The notes under the pieces: generated by a model | Database searches by the model: none | Told to the model about the DNA's origin: nothing | Seen by the model: the letters and a program-made list of their open reading frames with translations, nothing else | NCBI GenBank assembly: GCA_031255155.1 | Contig: JAIRTB010000066.1 | Location: 1-8,486 of the forward strand | DNA length: 8,486 nt | From: Rickettsiales bacterium | Lineage (GTDB): Bacteria; Pseudomonadota; Alphaproteobacteria; Rs-D84; CACZYB01 | Reading direction: 5' to 3' | Position numbers and translations under genes: made by a program | In this document: positions 1 through 8,486 of the stretch, one piece after another | Layout: each line of letters begins with the position of its first letter | How positions within the stretch are numbered: position 1 is the stretch's first letter

Positions 1-552
1 CTCTATGCTCGATTTGACAACGAGCATTTCCATGCCCAGCTTTTCGTAGTCTATGCCCGCAATTTCGGACAACTCCTCGACGGCGCGCCTGTCATGCCCG
101 GTAGTCGTCGGCGATTTGAACAAGACCGTATCGCTTATGACGGCCATAGCCATGGCTCCGGCGATATCCGCGGGGATAGCCACGCCTTTGCTTTTCGCAT
201 AATCGAACAGAATCGCCGCGGTGGAGCCGACCGGCATAAACCATCCTTCGAACGGGCCTTTCGTCTTTATCCCGCCCAAGTTATGGTGATCGAATACATA
301 TTTTATATCCGCATCCCCGATATCGGCGGGAAGATGGAGCGGATCGGACGTGTCGACCAAGGCTATCGACTCGCCAGCCACGGATTCCAGCCGCTTTGGC
401 GCGGCCAGGGCGAATTTTTCAAGGACGAACCTAGTCTCGCGGTTCAGATCGCCCTGGACGAACGGCTCGCCATCCAAAAGATACGCGGCGGCGATGGCCG
501 AGATTACCGAATCGGTGTCGGGCGATTTGTGCCCGAATACTTTTATGCTCAT
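1..552 (-). CDS. ppaC: Manganese-dependent inorganic pyrophosphatase (family II), 3' end beyond window
   Basis: Cytosolic enzyme that hydrolyses pyrophosphate to two phosphates. The N-terminal 184 residues are visible; family members are about 310 residues, so the C-terminal DHHA2 domain lies outside the window. Motifs of the DHH domain appear in order: GHKSPDTDSV at residues 7-16 (H8, D12 and D14 as metal ligands), VDTSDP at 66-71 (D67), DHH at 88-90, PVGST at 107-111, and ISDT followed by KSPTT at 139-150 (D141). Most family members read VDHNE where this one reads VDTSD, and DHH is followed by NLGG. No CBS/DRTGG insert is present, so this is the short, unregulated type. The ATG at 552 is preceded by AAGGAAG about 5 nt upstream. 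It follows gyrB by 60 nt on the same strand with no visible terminator, so co-transcription is likely. Family assignment is firm; activity is inferred. Confidence 0.93.
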   Translation of the reverse strand, partial: MSIKVFGHKSPDTDSVISAIAAAYLLDGEPFVQGDLNRETRFVLEKFALAAPKRLESVAGESIALVDTSDPLHLPADIGDADIKYVFDHHNLGGIKTKGPFEGWFMPVGSTAAILFDYAKSKGVAIPADIAGAMAMAVISDTVLFKSPTTTGHDRRAVEELSEIAGIDYEKLGMEMLVVKSSIE

Positions 553-612
553 TTTTTCTTCCTTTTATTAAACCTGAATTACCGGCGGGGCGAAACCTAC
601 GGAGCGTCCTTT

Positions 613-3403
<2,791 letters not shown>

Positions 3404-5365
3404 CTAAATATCCAGCTCTACCCCGAAGCCGGCGCCTTTTTGGATAAACCTGAATCGGTATTCCGGCTTGGTTCCCATAAGGTTCGCCACAAGCTCGCGA
3501 GTGGACTGCAACTCCTCGGCGCCATCCCCGCCCTGAGGCGGGATTTCGACCCGCAAAAGAGTGCGGGTCTTTGGATCCATGGTGGTCTCCTTCAACTGTC
3601 CCGGCATCATTTCGCCCAAGCCCTTGAAGCGACTGACCTCTACCTTTTTCCCCTTGAACTTTTTTTCGACAAGCGCCTTTTTTTCAGCCTCGTCCATCGC
3701 GTAGGCGGAAGTTTTGCCATCGCTTATCTTGAACAGCGGCGGAAGGGCAAGATACAGGCGCCCGCCCGCTATCAGCTGGGGAATCCTTTCGAAGAAAAAG
3801 GTCATCAAAAGCGACGCTATATGCGCGCCGTCGACATCCGCGTCGGTCATTATTATAACCTTCTCATAGCGCAATCTGGACTCGTCGTAATCTTGGCCGA
3901 TACCCAATCCTATCGCCTCGGCTATGTCCCCTATCTCCTTGTTCGAGGCCATCTTTTCCCGAGAGGCGGAGGCTACATTCAATATTTTCCCGCGCAGGGG
4001 CAATATCGCCTGAAACTCGCGGTCGCGCGCCTGCTTGGCGCTGCCGCCGGCGCTGTCCCCCTCGACGATAAAGATTTCCGTGCCGGCGCGGTCCCGGCTT
4101 GAACAATCGGCAAGCTTGCCCGGAAGACGCAGCTTTTTCGCGGGCGACTTGCGCATGGTTTCTTTGAGCTTTTTAAGCCTCAACCGCGCCTCGGCCTTGC
4201 CTATCATATAATCCAAAAGCATATTGCCGCGGGCCGGATCCTGAGTTAAAAAGTGATCGAAATAATCCTTGACCGCCCCGTCCACAAGGCGCACAACCTC
4301 GGCATTGGACAGCTTTTCCTTGGTCTGGCCCTGGAATTGCGGATTCTTGTAGAAAACGGAGAGGACTATCGCCGCGTCGTCGAACATATCCTCGGACAAG
4401 ACGCCGGCGAACCTTTTATTCCCGACCATCTCCGCGAATGATTTAAGACTGCGCGACACGGCGGATTTAAGCCCCTGCTCGTGCGTGCCGCCCCCGGTCG
4501 TAGGGACGCCGTTGGCATACGAACTTATGAACCCGGCAGAGCCCGCCTCTTCGCGCGAGGAATCTATCCAAGAGACGGCCGCCTCCACGCGCCCGGAGTC
4601 CCCGGAAAGGGACGATTCGGTATAAAACATCTTGTCAACGACCTTTGGCCGGCCGTCCACCGACTCGGCCAAGAAATCCGCTATACCGTTCGGAAAATAA
4701 AGCTCGGCCTCGTCCGGCACGCCATCGGCGGGCACATGCGTCCTCCAACGAATCCTGACGCCCTTGAACAAGAACGCCTTGGACCGGGCGGCGCGAAACA
4801 GGCGCAGCGGCCTGAACACATTGCCGTCGCCGAAAATCTTCAGGTCGGGAGAGAACTCGACGCTGGTCCCGGAGCCCTTTGATTCGCCCGCGACCTCCAA
4901 CCTGCCCGTCGGACGGCCGCGCGAATAGGACTGGCGGAACAACGTGCCATCCCGGGACACCTCGATCACCATTTCGGACGAGAGCGCGTTCACCACGCTT
5001 GACCCCACGCCGTGGAGGCCGCCGCTTGCCCCATACGCCCGGCCGCCGAACTTGCCCCCGGAGTGCAAGGTCGTAAGGATGACTTCGAGAGCGGACTTGC
5101 CCTTGAACTTCGGATGCTCGTCCACGGGAATTCCCCGGCCGTCGTCGGTTATCCTTATACGGTTCGGGGAGAGAAGCTCGACCCCGACCTCGCGCGCGAA
5201 ACCGGCGCCCACCTCGTCCATGGAATTATCCAGGATTTCCGCAGCAAGATGATGAAGCCCGTCCGCGTCCACGCCGCCTATATACATGCCGGGGCGCAGG
5301 CGGACAGCTTCGAGCCCTTCGAGGACTTCGATGTCGCTCGCGCTGTATGACCGATCGGTTGCCAT
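3404..5365 (-). CDS. parE: DNA topoisomerase IV subunit B
   Basis: ATPase subunit of topoisomerase IV (ParC2ParE2), which decatenates replicated chromosomes. It has 653 residues, the usual length for alphaproteobacterial ParE, and lacks the C-terminal insert seen in the neighbouring GyrB. GHKL motifs: E43 and N47 (EILDNSMDE), D74 (DDGRGIP), GGLHGVG at 115-121. The transducer has QTKEKL at 347-352. Toprim has EGDSAGG at 435-441 and DADVDG at 508-513 (D508, D510, D512), then SRFKGLGEMMPGQLKETTMDP at 578-598 and a short VELDI end. The [14 protein letters not shown] block before Toprim is typical of ParE, which argues against a second GyrB. The arginine in the coumarin-contact position is kept (R138). 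The ATG at 5365 follows AAAGGAA and is where homology begins; the open frame further upstream has none. parC is not in the window. No terminator is visible between it and the HAD gene, so some read-through from the timA operon is possible. Confidence 0.97.
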   Translation of the reverse strand: MATDRSYSASDIEVLEGLEAVRLRPGMYIGGVDADGLHHLAAEILDNSMDEVGAGFAREVGVELLSPNRIRITDDGRGIPVDEHPKFKGKSALEVILTTLHSGGKFGGRAYGASGGLHGVGSSVVNALSSEMVIEVSRDGTLFRQSYSRGRPTGRLEVAGESKGSGTSVEFSPDLKIFGDGNVFRPLRLFRAARSKAFLFKGVRIRWRTHVPADGVPDEAELYFPNGIADFLAESVDGRPKVVDKMFYTESSLSGDSGRVEAAVSWIDSSREEAGSAGFISSYANGVPTTGGGTHEQGLKSAVSRSLKSFAEMVGNKRFAGVLSEDMFDDAAIVLSVFYKNPQFQGQTKEKLSNAEVVRLVDGAVKDYFDHFLTQDPARGNMLLDYMIGKAEARLRLKKLKETMRKSPAKKLRLPGKLADCSSRDRAGTEIFIVEGDSAGGSAKQARDREFQAILPLRGKILNVASASREKMASNKEIGDIAEAIGLGIGQDYDESRLRYEKVIIMTDADVDGAHIASLLMTFFFERIPQLIAGGRLYLALPPLFKISDGKTSAYAMDEAEKKALVEKKFKGKKVEVSRFKGLGEMMPGQLKETTMDPKTRTLLRVEIPPQGGDGAEELQSTRELVANLMGTKPEYRFRFIQKGAGFGVELDI

Positions 5366-5374
5366 TCTTTCCTT

Positions 5375-5401
5375 TGTATAGCCTCCAAGGCGGCGTGTCA
5401 A
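5375..5401 (-). promoter_or_regulatory. Weak candidate promoter of parE
   Basis: The minus strand carries a perfect TTGACA (5401-5396) with TATACA (5380-5375) after a 15-nt spacer. An alternative TACAAA lies at 17 nt. Spacing for TATACA is short, and the start would fall inside or just before the SD, leaving almost no leader. The consensus -35 is real; whether it drives parE is uncertain. Confidence 0.25.
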
Positions 5402-5551
5402 GCCTTGTCTGAGCCAGCCAGCGGAGCAAACCGGCGGCACCATACATTCGCCAGCATAAATGGCTCATCGACATGACGGTTAATCCGCATGACGGCGCGG
5501 CTTGGCCGGGGGACAGTGCGGCGAAAATCAGCGACAGAGGGATGGCGGGAG

Positions 5552-5623
5552 AAAAACCAGAGGACGAGGAATCAAGAATAAATGGCCGAGGATAAAAAAA
5601 ACAGAGGACGAGAAATCAAGGAT
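5552..5623. repeat. Imperfect direct repeat upstream of parE
   Basis: Two copies of a purine-rich unit lie 44 nt apart (start to start): 5552-5579 and 5596-5623, 25 of 28 positions matching. The core CAGAGGACGAGRAATCAAG (5558-5576 and 5602-5620) differs at one base. Both copies are preceded by A-runs. They sit between the HAD stop codon and parE. Origin and function are unknown; an old local duplication or paired binding sites are both possible. Confidence 0.6.
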
Positions 5624-6333
5624 CAGCGGACACGAGGCTGCCACATATGCAAAACATGCGAACGGGAGGAAGGGACGGACTTTTTCATCTTGCCGGATAT
5701 AGACCGCGAATCATTGCCGCACACCAAATTCTCGAACTTGTAAATAGAGCTTACCTCGCGGACAGCCCTTAGATCCTTGGGCAAGGCGCGCGAATATTTA
5801 GGCCTCATGCGGACGACATTCGCGCCGACATCCAACCCCGCGCGCAGGTGCCTAAACTGATCGTCAAGCAGCAATATCCGCCCGGGCGAGATATTGAAAT
5901 CGCGGGCTATCTCCTTTATATCCGATGCTTTACCCCCCCCCTTCGAGTTATCATCGACCACAAAAACCCGCTCGGCATCGGGCACGACTCTTTTTATATA
6001 CATTTTCTTTTTAACGGGATCGCGGGAGGTCGACAGCACGACAATACGATACAACGACTTCAACCGGGACAACACCTCCTTAGCGCCGGGAATCAGCGGC
6101 CGGCGAAAGTAATACCGGGTATTGTCATACCGATTCATCAAATCCCGGGGCAGCAGCACGAAATCGCCCTCGGCGCTATACCCCATCTTTTCCACGAAGC
6201 CGCCCAGCTCCACGCCCTTGAATCCGGCCTCGCAATCACGGGCGTATTGCCAATAGCTATACAACGCGTCGACAAGCGTATTATCAAAGTCGAACACTAT
6301 CGCATCCACATCGAATCCGGACGCCCTATACAT
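5623..6333 (-). CDS. HAD-superfamily hydrolase, substrate unknown
   Basis: Predicted cytosolic phosphatase of the haloacid dehalogenase superfamily, 236 residues. Motif I is DFDNTLVD at 15-22 (nucleophile D15, acid/base D17). Motif II is at LSTSRD (S101 or T102). A glycine-lysine segment, KGGGK at 131-135, may supply the motif III lysine. Motif IV is LLLDDQ with D157 and D158. Residues 23-80 between motifs I and II would form a small C1-type cap, usual in enzymes acting on small phosphorylated substrates. The last 32 residues or so after YKFENL are polar and low in complexity and may be a non-conserved tail. The ATG at 6333 overlaps the end of timA by 8 nt and has only a weak SD, which suggests translational coupling. 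The coding strand contains a run of nine G at 5941-5933 encoding Gly-Gly-Gly. No specific substrate can be read from the sequence. Confidence 0.85.
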   Translation of the reverse strand: MYRASGFDVDAIVFDFDNTLVDALYSYWQYARDCEAGFKGVELGGFVEKMGYSAEGDFVLLPRDLMNRYDNTRYYFRRPLIPGAKEVLSRLKSLYRIVVLSTSRDPVKKKMYIKRVVPDAERVFVVDDNSKGGGKASDIKEIARDFNISPGRILLLDDQFRHLRAGLDVGANVVRMRPKYSRALPKDLRAVREVSSIYKFENLVCGNDSRSISGKMKKSVPSSRSHVLHMWQPRVR

Positions 6334-6997
6334 CGGCTATCTCGACAAGCAGCCACGGGGCGTCGCGGGGCGAGAGCTTTTTCTCGAACACCCAGACATC
6401 CTTTATCTCGTCCACACGGTTCGCGTCGCCGCGGACGACCCGGCCCGCGGAGTTACGGACGACCGCAGTCTGCTCTGTTATTATAACGACCGACAGCCGG
6501 ACGGAGGATTCGCCGACGCCCGCGTCGTTTATCGAAACCTGCTTGAAACGGACTATTTCCGTCTCGACCCGGCGCCCCTTGCTCTTCAACGCCTGGATTT
6601 CGCGCGAAATCGACGCGAAAACGGCGGGGGAGGTCCAGCCCTTTATCTCTTCGGCTTTCAGCGTCTCCAACGCGGACACCGACCTTTCGAACGCCTCTTT
6701 CGCGGACAGCATGAACGACTGGGGATCAAAACCGCGGCAGGCGGACAGCACCCCGGCCATCTTTTCCGCAAGGGCCGGCTCTTTTTCCGCCTCCATGCCG
6801 GGGCCTTTGCCGGCCTTGCCGCCCTTGTCCGCCTTGGGCTTGGCGGCCAGGGCTATCAAAGACTTGTCAGAACGGCCCGGCCCGGAGCCGGGCGCCGCCA
6901 CAGCCAGCGCGTCATCGGGCGATATGCGGAAAGTCCTCCACGCGGCCAGGGCCACTATGACGAAAAACACCAGCGCTAGCAAATCCATCAGATTCAT
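6326..6997 (-). CDS. timA: Tim44-like domain protein TimA, membrane-anchored
   Basis: Alphaproteobacterial relative of mitochondrial Tim44, 223 residues. One N-terminal membrane segment (about residues 4-19) is followed by a basic linker rich in Lys, Gly, Ala and Pro (25-85) and a C-terminal Tim44 domain (about 88-223). Matches to TimA homologues are FDPQSFMLSAKEAFE (90-104), the ISREIQALKSKGRRVETE stretch, the strand ending in TEQTAVVRN, GDANRVDEIKDVWVF (190-204), and the closing DAPWLLVEIADV. The domain most likely faces the cytoplasm and binds a partner; the bacterial role is poorly defined in the literature I know. The frame continues to a TTG at 7009, but the divergent promoter would put the transcript start near 7011, so the ATG at 6997 is preferred. 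Its SD is weak. It is first of two genes with the HAD hydrolase. In many alphaproteobacteria timA also lies beside secB, as here. Confidence 0.9.
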   Translation of the reverse strand: MNLMDLLALVFFVIVALAAWRTFRISPDDALAVAAPGSGPGRSDKSLIALAAKPKADKGGKAGKGPGMEAEKEPALAEKMAGVLSACRGFDPQSFMLSAKEAFERSVSALETLKAEEIKGWTSPAVFASISREIQALKSKGRRVETEIVRFKQVSINDAGVGESSVRLSVVIITEQTAVVRNSAGRVVRGDANRVDEIKDVWVFEKKLSPRDAPWLLVEIADV

Positions 6998-7002
6998 TTT
7001 TC

Positions 7003-7032
7003 TTGCCAAGCGCGCACATTATATTCTATAAT
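7003..7032 (+). promoter_or_regulatory. Candidate sigma-70 promoter of secB-plsC operon
   Basis: On the plus strand TTGCCA (7003-7008, 5 of 6 matches to TTGACA) and a perfect TATAAT (7027-7032) are separated by 18 nt. Transcription would start near 7039, leaving about 28 nt before the secB ATG. It overlaps fully with the oppositely directed timA promoter. Confidence 0.6.
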
Positions 7033-7045
7033 CCCCGCATTGCAA
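7018..7045 (-). promoter_or_regulatory. Candidate sigma-70 promoter of timA-HAD operon
   Basis: On the minus strand TTGCAA (7045-7040, 4 of 6 matches) and a perfect TATAAT (7023-7018) are separated by 16 nt. Transcription would start near 7011, about 14 nt ahead of the timA ATG at 6997. This -10 and the plus-strand -10 form an inverted repeat ATTATA-TTC-TATAAT (7018-7032), so polymerase could occupy only one direction at a time. Confidence 0.55.
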
Positions 7046-7066
7046 CAGAAAAACCGGAACAGGCCA

Positions 7067-7492
7067 ATGGAAAACCACAACGACCGCAAAAGCGATTTCG
7101 AAATACTGAACCAATACATAAAAGACCTATCCTTCGAGTCTCCGTCCAGCCCGCGCATATTCTTCGAAAAGGCGGAAGGCGCCCCGAAAGTCGACCTGAA
7201 CATGGAAGTGCGGCCCGTGAAAATTGGCGACGAGCTTTACGACATAGCCCTGCACTTCAAAATCGCAAGCTCCCTTGCGGACAAGCCTTTGTTCGTGATA
7301 GAGCTTGTCTACGGGGCGGTGGCCGCGGTGCACATTACGGACGAAGCCGCCCTCAAAAGCGCGCTTACGAAATCCATACCCCAGCAGATGTATCCCTTCA
7401 TCAGGTCCATAGTGGCCGAAATCACCAAAGACAGCGGGTTCTCGCCCTTCATACTAAACCCCATAAATTTCGACACGATAGAATTGAAATGA
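7067..7492 (+). CDS. secB: Protein-export chaperone SecB
   Basis: Cytosolic tetrameric chaperone that holds presecretory proteins unfolded and hands them to SecA; 141 residues. Family signatures: NQYIKDLSFESPSSP at 15-29, the central strands DLNMEVRPVKIGDELYDIALHF (43-64), FVIELVYGAVAAVHI (76-90) and the closing SGFSPFILNPINFDTI (123-138). It is divergent: the usual YAGVF is YGAVA, and the common CPR-type sequence before the PFAR helix is IPQQMYPFIR (104-113), with no cysteine. The protein ends three residues after the conserved FDTI, so the extended C-terminal helix and tail that in E. coli contacts the SecA zinc finger are missing. The ATG at 7067 fits the promoter and a loose GGAACAGG SD; an in-frame TTG at 7040 lies at the predicted transcript start. 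The TGA overlaps the plsC ATG (ATGA). Confidence 0.93.
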   Translation: MENHNDRKSDFEILNQYIKDLSFESPSSPRIFFEKAEGAPKVDLNMEVRPVKIGDELYDIALHFKIASSLADKPLFVIELVYGAVAAVHITDEAALKSALTKSIPQQMYPFIRSIVAEITKDSGFSPFILNPINFDTIELK

Positions 7493-8232
7493 CCTATTTC
7501 AAGCTATTCTTGTGCCTTTTATGGTCGATCGCGGCCATGCCTTTCCTAATCCTGCTGAGGCCGACGCCATGGCAGCCCTGGCTATGCCGCCTATATTTCA
7601 AGATTTGGAGCGCCCTGATAGGCATCGAATCCAGAATTATCGGCGGATCCCTTGCGGACAAGGACCGCCTGCTGCTGGTATGCAACCACCTGTCATACCT
7701 TGACATCTTCGCGCTGGGGCGCCTGTTCGAGATAAACTTCGTGGCCAAGGACGACATTATAAAGTGGCCTTTGCTCGGCCTGCTGGCAAGGCTTGGCAAC
7801 ACGGTGTTCATCTCGCGCGAGAGGCAGAAGGCCCGCGGGCAGGTCGACATTCTTTCGCGGGCGTTCGACCGCAGGCGGATACCCCTGCTTGTCTTTCCCG
7901 AGGGGACCAGCGGAAACGGAGAGGGCGTCCTGCCTTTCAAAAGCTCCCTATTCTCCATGATCGAGGGGCGAAAGGACATCGCGGTCCAGCCCATGGCCCT
8001 GGCCTACACGCACAGCGGGGCAAGGCGGCTTTCTCGGGAGGAGCGCGCGGCCTATCCCTGGTTCATAAAGGAGCAGACCCTGGCCCAGCATTTCGGAAAA
8101 CTGAGATCCCGCCTGCCGGCGCGGGCGTCGGTGATTATCGGCGAGCCCATAGATTTCGGCGGCTGCGCGGGGCGCAAGGAAATGGCCGCAAAGGCCCGCG
8201 ACGCCGTGGACGGACTATATTCGAAACTTTAA
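7489..8232 (+). CDS. plsC: 1-acyl-sn-glycerol-3-phosphate acyltransferase (PlsC/LPLAT family)
   Basis: Inner-membrane enzyme predicted to transfer a fatty acyl group to the sn-2 position of lysophosphatidic acid, giving phosphatidic acid; 247 residues, normal for the family. A hydrophobic N-terminal segment (about 5-23) anchors it. Acyltransferase blocks are in order: NHLSYLD at 66-72 (the HX4D catalytic pair H67/D72), block II FISRERQKAR at 107-116, block III VFPEGTSGNG at 135-144 and block IV VQPMAL at 167-172. All key residues are present. The start ATG overlaps the secB stop by 4 nt, so translation is probably coupled; the open frame reaching back to 7003 is the secB region in another frame. 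The same fold includes OlsA-type enzymes that acylate lyso-ornithine lipid; no olsB-like gene is in view, so the phospholipid role is the default, not proven. Confidence 0.9.
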   Translation: MTYFKLFLCLLWSIAAMPFLILLRPTPWQPWLCRLYFKIWSALIGIESRIIGGSLADKDRLLLVCNHLSYLDIFALGRLFEINFVAKDDIIKWPLLGLLARLGNTVFISRERQKARGQVDILSRAFDRRRIPLLVFPEGTSGNGEGVLPFKSSLFSMIEGRKDIAVQPMALAYTHSGARRLSREERAAYPWFIKEQTLAQHFGKLRSRLPARASVIIGEPIDFGGCAGRKEMAAKARDAVDGLYSKL

Positions 8233-8246
8233 GGAGGCACACACAA

Positions 8247-8441
8247 ATGCTTATGGGAATGGGAACGGGCATCGGCATCGGAAGCGGCGCGCCGCGCAGG
8301 CACACAATGATGCTGCGCCGGAGGATCATAATCGCGGGGGCGGGCGCCCTGCTCATATTCCTTGCCTCGTGGCAGGCCGCCATACGCATAAAAACCGCCT
8401 CGGTCAAGATCGTTCCGCCCGCGCCGACGGAGCGCCAATAG
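8247..8441 (+). CDS. Small single-span membrane protein, unknown function
   Basis: Unrecognised 64-residue protein. A strong AAGGAGG (8231-8237) lies 9 nt before the ATG and overlaps the plsC stop, which makes translation very likely. Residues 3-14 alternate any residue with glycine (MGMGTGIGIGSG). A basic stretch (about 17-26, with three consecutive arginines before the helix) precedes one membrane helix (about 27-45), then a short polar, proline-containing C-terminus. By the positive-inside rule the N-terminus should be cytoplasmic and the tail periplasmic. No lipobox or clear signal-peptidase site is seen. It is third in the secB-plsC unit, 14 nt after plsC, so an envelope role is a reasonable guess only. 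Downstream, 8442-8486 shows a short inverted repeat (8449-8464) and an ATG at 8478 that could open another gene, but too little remains to judge. Confidence 0.65.
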   Translation: MLMGMGTGIGIGSGAPRRHTMMLRRRIIIAGAGALLIFLASWQAAIRIKTASVKIVPPAPTERQ

Positions 8442-8486
8442 CAGGCGGCGAATCGGCGGATTCGGGCGGATAGGGCCATGGCGACA

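Noticed and set aside
5594..5601. T8 run on the minus strand as terminator of the HAD gene
   Set aside because: I found no stable GC-rich hairpin directly upstream; only a 4-bp stem with a 9-nt loop is nearby.
5848..6486. 212-codon plus-strand open frame over the HAD gene and timA
   Set aside because: Antisense to two genes with recognised motifs and with no family resemblance of its own.
8135..8479. 114-codon minus-strand open frame at the right edge
   Set aside because: Antisense to the end of plsC and the small membrane protein, both of which have better start signals.
8478..8486. Possible start of another plus-strand gene
   Set aside because: Only three codons are visible and the upstream GATAGGG is a poor ribosome site; cannot be supported.

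Overview
The window reads as chromosomal DNA from an alphaproteobacterium that I cannot place further. The evidence is a Tim44-like (TimA) membrane protein encoded next to secB, a GyrB of about 805 residues with the proteobacterial insert in its C-terminal half, and a ParE whose core motifs match alphaproteobacterial ParE. The DNA is moderately GC-rich by eye, yet ATA is used freely for isoleucine (three in a row in the Toprim domain of gyrB). No rRNA, tRNA, CRISPR array, transposase or phage gene is visible. Nearly everything is housekeeping.

Layout. Positions 1-6997 are read leftward. From right to left they hold timA, a HAD-family phosphatase gene whose start overlaps the end of timA, parE (topoisomerase IV subunit B), gyrB (gyrase subunit B) and ppaC (manganese-dependent family II inorganic pyrophosphatase, cut by the left edge). 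Positions 7067-8441 are read rightward: secB, plsC (coupled to secB by an ATGA overlap) and a 64-residue single-span membrane protein that I do not recognise. The two blocks diverge from a 69-nt gap (6998-7066) with a symmetric double -10 element that could serve both strands. The longest gene-free stretch is the 373 nt between parE and gyrB (3031-3403), which carries a credible gyrB promoter near its left end. The 257-nt gap between the HAD gene and parE holds an imperfect direct repeat.

How the genes fit together. GyrB and ParE are the ATPase/Toprim subunits of the two type IIA topoisomerases; their partners GyrA and ParC are not here. PpaC would pull forward the polymerisation reactions that release pyrophosphate. 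SecB (export chaperone), TimA (membrane-anchored Tim44-domain protein) and PlsC (phosphatidic acid synthesis) all act at or near the inner membrane.

I found no convincing undescribed multi-gene system. The points most worth a second look are a His in GyrB at the position of the coumarin-contact arginine, DNA-level near-identity between the gyrB and parE Toprim segments, the palindromic bidirectional promoter between timA and secB, a SecB without its usual C-terminal tail, a non-canonical metal-site motif in PpaC, a G9 tract inside the HAD gene, and the Gly-alternating N-terminus of the small membrane protein.
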